DNA of 64,000 nucleotides from Loigolactobacillus coryniformis subsp. coryniformis KCTC 3167 = DSM 20001 (lineage in GTDB: Bacteria > Bacillota > Bacilli > Lactobacillales > Lactobacillaceae). This document shows positions 60,887 to 64,000 of this stretch, piece after piece; the first letter of the stretch is position 1; each line of letters opens with the position of its first letter. The translations under genes and the position numbers were made by a program. The stretch is from positions 186,001 through 250,000 of the forward strand of contig NZ_CP017713.1 of NCBI RefSeq assembly GCF_002706425.1, given 5' to 3'. The notes beneath the pieces were generated by a model that searched no databases, was not told where the DNA came from, and worked only from the letters and a program-made list of their open reading frames with translations.

Positions 60887-62176
60887 ATGGAAATCACTTC
60901 ATTAGAACAGCGCATGGACAATAGCGCTACAACGCCATTATTTTATAAAATTTTCGCTTTAGTTTCCGGTGGCATGTTCCTCGATGCAATCGATGTCTAT
61001 ATGGCTAGCGGCGTCAGTAGTGTTTTACTAAAGTCCGGCTGGTCAACCTTAATGGAAAATACGATCTTTTTGTCAGTCGGTTTTATGGGCCTCTTCATTG
61101 GCTCGTTGCTAGCAGGTCTTGTTGGTGATCGTTATGGACGACGGCGTGCTTACCAAATGAATTTGTTACTCTTCGGTGGCTTTACCTTTTTGGGGGCGGT
61201 TGCGCCTAACATGATATTTCTGATCTTCTGCCGATTTTTCAGTAGTGTGGGTTTAGGCTCGGAAATTGTGACCGGCTACTCAATGTTAAACGAGTTTGCG
61301 CCAATCAAATCACGGGGGCGCTGGTGTGCAGCAGCTTCGTTGATCGCCAATTGTGGCGCACCGATCACCATGTTATTATGCACAGTCCTAATTCCTAAAT
61401 TTAGTTGGCGGATCATGTTTGTTTTAGTTGGTGTGCTGGCAATCGTTTTATGGATCTTGCGCCGTGACATTCCAGAATCACCACGCTGGCTAATGGCACA
61501 AAAACGTTATCCGGAAGCGGAAAAGATTATTCAACAATTGGAAGGTAACCATACCCACCAACAGTCTGACTTCGCGACACCAGCAGCATCAGCAACGCAC
61601 GAACCTAAAATAGGTCGTAGCCTAGTTGTAGCCATCGTTGCCGTTTCGGCGACAATCATTTGTCAGTATACGTTCACGACCTGGGTACCAACATTATTAG
61701 TCAAACGGGGCATCAATGTGGTCAATTCATTGAGCTTTTCAACGGTAATGATGTTAGGCGCACCAACCGGCGCCTTGATTGGTGTTTTACTAGTTGACCG
61801 TATTGACCGAAAAAAACTGATTGTGCCTACTTTTATTCTAACCGCTGTTTTTGGATTGCTATACGCTGTACAAACTAATGCGACAGCAGTGATGATCGTT
61901 GGCTTCTTATTGACGACCTGTTTTTACGTTTTAATGGCTAGTGTCGTCGCCGTCTACGTCGCGGAATTATTCCCGACCGCGTTTCGCTTCCGTGGCTCCG
62001 GCATCGCTAACGCCACCGCTAAATTATTGACCGTCGGCATGCCGTACGCGGTTGCGGCGTTTCTAACTTGGTTTAGCGCATCGTTGATTTTTGTGATGAT
62101 CAGTGCGATCGCTTTGATCGCCGCTATTGTTGTTTGGTGGTTAGGTCCAGAGACACGGCAAAAAGCGATTCGTTAA
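60887..62176 (+). CDS. MFS transporter (sugar/acid symporter-like)
   Basis: This 429-residue, twelve-segment transporter has the loop motif GDRYGRRRAYQMN, PESPRWLMAQKRYPEA at the end of the first half, DRIDRKK in the second, and AELFPTAFRFRGSGIANATAK. These features fit the sugar-porter and aromatic acid/H+ symporter groups. Substrate cannot be assigned. AGGAGG precedes the ATG. Confidence 0.85.
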   Translation: MEITSLEQRMDNSATTPLFYKIFALVSGGMFLDAIDVYMASGVSSVLLKSGWSTLMENTIFLSVGFMGLFIGSLLAGLVGDRYGRRRAYQMNLLLFGGFTFLGAVAPNMIFLIFCRFFSSVGLGSEIVTGYSMLNEFAPIKSRGRWCAAASLIANCGAPITMLLCTVLIPKFSWRIMFVLVGVLAIVLWILRRDIPESPRWLMAQKRYPEAEKIIQQLEGNHTHQQSDFATPAASATHEPKIGRSLVVAIVAVSATIICQYTFTTWVPTLLVKRGINVVNSLSFSTVMMLGAPTGALIGVLLVDRIDRKKLIVPTFILTAVFGLLYAVQTNATAVMIVGFLLTTCFYVLMASVVAVYVAELFPTAFRFRGSGIANATAKLLTVGMPYAVAAFLTWFSASLIFVMISAIALIAAIVVWWLGPETRQKAIR

Positions 62177-62180
62177 GTTG

Positions 62181-62223
62181 AAAAAGGCACTATTTCCGAT
62201 TGATTGGAAGTAGTGCCTTTTTT
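62181..62223. terminator. Bidirectional terminator
   Basis: AAAAAGGCACTATTTCC pairs with GGAAGTAGTGCCTTTTTT between convergent genes. Confidence 0.93.
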
Positions 62224-63086
62224 CAGCGTTGTTGCCAATAATTCACCGCCGCCCCACGTAAGTTGGCTTCAGCACGGAACTGGCACAAACGGACGTCAGG
62301 GCGCACGGTGGCGATTGAAACTTGATTCATGATCTGATCGACTGCCTTCTCAATGCCAGGTAACAGCGCTGGATTGGCGGAGATACCACCGCCTATAACG
62401 AAGCATTGTGGATCGATACTGTATTGTAGATTAAAAATCGTTTTGGCTAGTACGTGGTAGAGCTGTTGTAATGCTTGTTGCGCGTCTTTGTCACCGGTGC
62501 CCGCCAGATCAAAAATTTCCTGACCAGTTAGTGTTGTGTGGTGGCTTTGATTGTAGTATTGCGCCATTTTAACGGCGGTACCGGCTTCACTAACCGTGGC
62601 GGTGTCCGTTGTTAGCATATAACCGAATTCGCCACCTAGCAAATGTTGTCCGTGGCGGACTTGACCGTTAATGATAATAGCACCACCAACACCAGTGCCG
62701 ATGACCAAAAAGACGACATCTTGCAGACCTTGCGCGATACCGGCTGTAACTTCGGCAAGGGCGGCACAGTTTGCATCGTTTTCGATAGCGACGGGCAGAC
62801 CAAAGCGCTGCTCAAGTTCGGGCACAATTTTGAAGTTGTGAATATAGGAGATGGCGCTGGCTCCACGGATAATGCCGGCCGGCTGATCAACTGCGCCTGG
62901 AGAGCTGATACCAATGCCGGTTAAATCAAATTGCTGCCGCATTTGTTGTACCCATTGAGTGAGTAGCATGTAAAAATCAGCCAAATTATCTGGTGTTGGC
63001 TGGCTAGATTTAGCTATAATTTGTTGTTCCTGCCAAATACCTAATTTAATAGTGGTACCACCGATGTCGATCAAGCCTAAAGCCAT
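62223..63086 (-). CDS. ROK-family sugar kinase
   Basis: This 287-residue protein has the ATP site LIDIGGTTIKLGIW, catalytic Asp in IENDANCAALAE, and LVIGTGVGGAIIINGQVRHG. The usual ROK zinc motif (HxCxCGxxGC) is absent; HLLGGEFGYML stands in its place. There is no helix-turn-helix, so it is a kinase rather than a repressor. Candidates are glucose, beta-glucoside or amino-sugar substrates. The ATG at 63086 follows GGGGTG. Confidence 0.85.
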   Translation of the reverse strand: MALGLIDIGGTTIKLGIWQEQQIIAKSSQPTPDNLADFYMLLTQWVQQMRQQFDLTGIGISSPGAVDQPAGIIRGASAISYIHNFKIVPELEQRFGLPVAIENDANCAALAEVTAGIAQGLQDVVFLVIGTGVGGAIIINGQVRHGQHLLGGEFGYMLTTDTATVSEAGTAVKMAQYYNQSHHTTLTGQEIFDLAGTGDKDAQQALQQLYHVLAKTIFNLQYSIDPQCFVIGGGISANPALLPGIEKAVDQIMNQVSIATVRPDVRLCQFRAEANLRGAAVNYWQQR

Positions 63087-63104
63087 TATGAACACCCCTT
63101 ATTA

Positions 63105-63127
63105 TTAGAACGTTTTCATTAATTATA
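63105..63127 (-). promoter_or_regulatory. ROK gene promoter with cre site
   Basis: On the minus strand TATAAT (63122-63127) is followed directly by TGAAAACGTTCTAA (63105-63118), which fits the cre consensus at 13 of 14 positions. CcpA bound here would cover the transcription start and repress the gene. Confidence 0.6.
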
Positions 63128-63151
63128 CCTTAATCTATTATCCCAAGAATC

Positions 63152-63193
63152 AAAAAAACGCCGTTTCTGTTCAATTTAAACAGAAGCGGCGTT
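63152..63193 (-). terminator. Terminator of the binding-protein gene
   Basis: AACGCCGCTTCTGTT pairs with AACAGAAACGGCGTT on the minus strand, followed by a T-run. Confidence 0.9.
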
Positions 63194-63201
63194 ACTTATT
63201 T

Positions 63202-64000
63202 CTACTTATCTGCTTTGATCAGCGCATCAGTCACGATTTTCAACTGTGCGCGCGTTGCGTATGGATCATAGTAGTACATTTTATTAAATGGCAACTCGAT
63301 GACTCGGTTGGCTTTGACGGCAGCCAATGATTTCCAAATTGGGTTTTTCTTCATCGCTACTAACACTGGATCCTTCTGCCCCTTAGTACTGGATGTGGTA
63401 ACGAACATATAATGGGCTTGGTATTTAGGCAAGGATTCAACGGATATTTCTTTGAATCCAGCACCGGAATCAACTTTTTGCAATGGTTTGGATAGTTTGA
63501 AGCCTAGTGCCAGCATTGCTTGGGCGCCACGACTAAAGCCAGAGCCATAAGCGTAGAGCTTGTTACTTTGCATCTCATAAACACCAAACGTACTCTTACG
63601 GCTGATCTTCGCCGCATTTAACCGCTTGATCTGCTTTTTCGCTGCGGTGTTGAAGGATTTTTTGAAGGCTTTGGCTTGTTTAGGCCGATTTAATAACTTC
63701 GCAAAATAGTTCATTGAGCTGGTGAATTGCTGCGTTTTTTGATAAGGAATTTGCACGGTTGGGGCAATTTTTTCCATTTTCTTAGTGTCGCTTTCGTTAT
63801 TAGTGATGATCAAATCAGGCTTTAGTTTCAAAACAGCTTCGGCGCTCATCGGTGTGCCGACATCGGTCATACTTTTGATCTTAGCTTGATCTAAGTAAGG
63901 ATTGGCCATCTCTAACTTTGTTGAACCAACCACATTAACGCCTAATGCCATCACTTGACCTAAATAAAGGCCAGCAACAACGCGTTTAGGATGGTTAGGG
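63202..64000 (-). CDS. Metal/siderophore ABC substrate-binding protein, 5' end outside window
   Basis: The frame continues past an internal methionine to the window edge, giving NHPKRVVAGLYLGQVMALG, the usual N-terminal motif of PF01497 binding proteins. It is therefore partial. At least 265 residues are present, ending in YYYDPYATRAQLKIVTDALIKADK. AEAVLKLKPDLIITN and YMFVTTSS are typical lobes. It resembles FhuD/FeuA-type iron-siderophore binders and differs from the protein at 1485-2516. The signal sequence and partner genes are outside the window. Confidence 0.8.
   Translation of the reverse strand, partial: PNHPKRVVAGLYLGQVMALGVNVVGSTKLEMANPYLDQAKIKSMTDVGTPMSAEAVLKLKPDLIITNNESDTKKMEKIAPTVQIPYQKTQQFTSSMNYFAKLLNRPKQAKAFKKSFNTAAKKQIKRLNAAKISRKSTFGVYEMQSNKLYAYGSGFSRGAQAMLALGFKLSKPLQKVDSGAGFKEISVESLPKYQAHYMFVTTSSTKGQKDPVLVAMKKNPIWKSLAAVKANRVIELPFNKMYYYDPYATRAQLKIVTDALIKADK

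Noticed and set aside
1-64000. CRISPR arrays, tRNA and rRNA genes
   Set aside because: No regularly spaced repeats, tRNA cloverleaf with CCA-type ends or conserved rRNA stretches were noticed on either strand.

Overview
The window looks like a low-to-mid GC Firmicute chromosome, most probably a Lactobacillaceae species of the Lactiplantibacillus or Loigolactobacillus type. This is inferred from strong GGAGG ribosome sites, ISL3 and IS30 elements, DUF975 and WYL proteins, PTS and ECF components, and a nitrate reductase/molybdenum cofactor (Moco) island of the kind known from a few lactobacilli. The species cannot be fixed from the sequence alone. No rRNA, tRNA or CRISPR array was seen.

Region 1 (1-30.4 kb) is an almost complete nitrate respiration island. 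An RpiR regulator and a stand-alone EIIA(Glc) come first. A FecCD-type ABC importer (candidate molybdate/tungstate or metal uptake) then faces moaE-moaD-moaA-narK. A topoisomerase, a CmpB-like membrane protein, a DUF1858/DUF438 hemerythrin-PAS pair under a Fur-like operator, a polyprenyl diphosphate synthase (likely quinone side chain) and several unknown genes follow. Next are nreA, nreB and nreC (nitrate/oxygen sensing) and the run moeB-moaB-moeA-mobB-moaC-mobA, divergent from narGHJI. Together these give nitrate import, bis-MGD cofactor assembly, the membrane reductase and its regulator.

Region 2 (30.4-43.4 kb) is mainly redox metabolism: ahpC and an AhpF-type reductase behind a PerR/Fur-like operator, a secreted or surface phosphoesterase, an Asp/Glu racemase, map, and a WYL regulator divergent from an azoreductase. 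It also holds apbE beside a three-domain flavin reductase with a divergent LysR regulator (resembling the hydroxycinnamate reductase HcrB type) and an alcohol dehydrogenase gene broken by an early TGA.

Region 3 (43.5-48.2 kb) is a mobile patch. An intact ISL3-family element with a perfect 8-bp target duplication sits in the loop of a terminator-like hairpin. An IS30-family element lies nearby, with uncharacterised genes between them.

Region 4 (48.3-64 kb) holds a membrane HExxH protein and a candidate queuosine-salvage operon (preQ1-I-like riboswitch, nucleoside hydrolase, ECF S component). It continues with a lipase-like hydrolase, DUF975, small proteins, thrC, and leuABCD behind a leucine leader peptide and attenuator. 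An MFS transporter, a ROK kinase under a cre site, and a truncated metal/siderophore binding protein at the edge complete it.

A family of about 90-175 bp imperfect palindromes with ends like GTGTTTGAAAAAGC...GCTTTTTCAAACAC recurs in at least six intergenic spots, including inside the nre and leu operons. Paired changes in the two ends suggest selection for the folded RNA or DNA hairpin.
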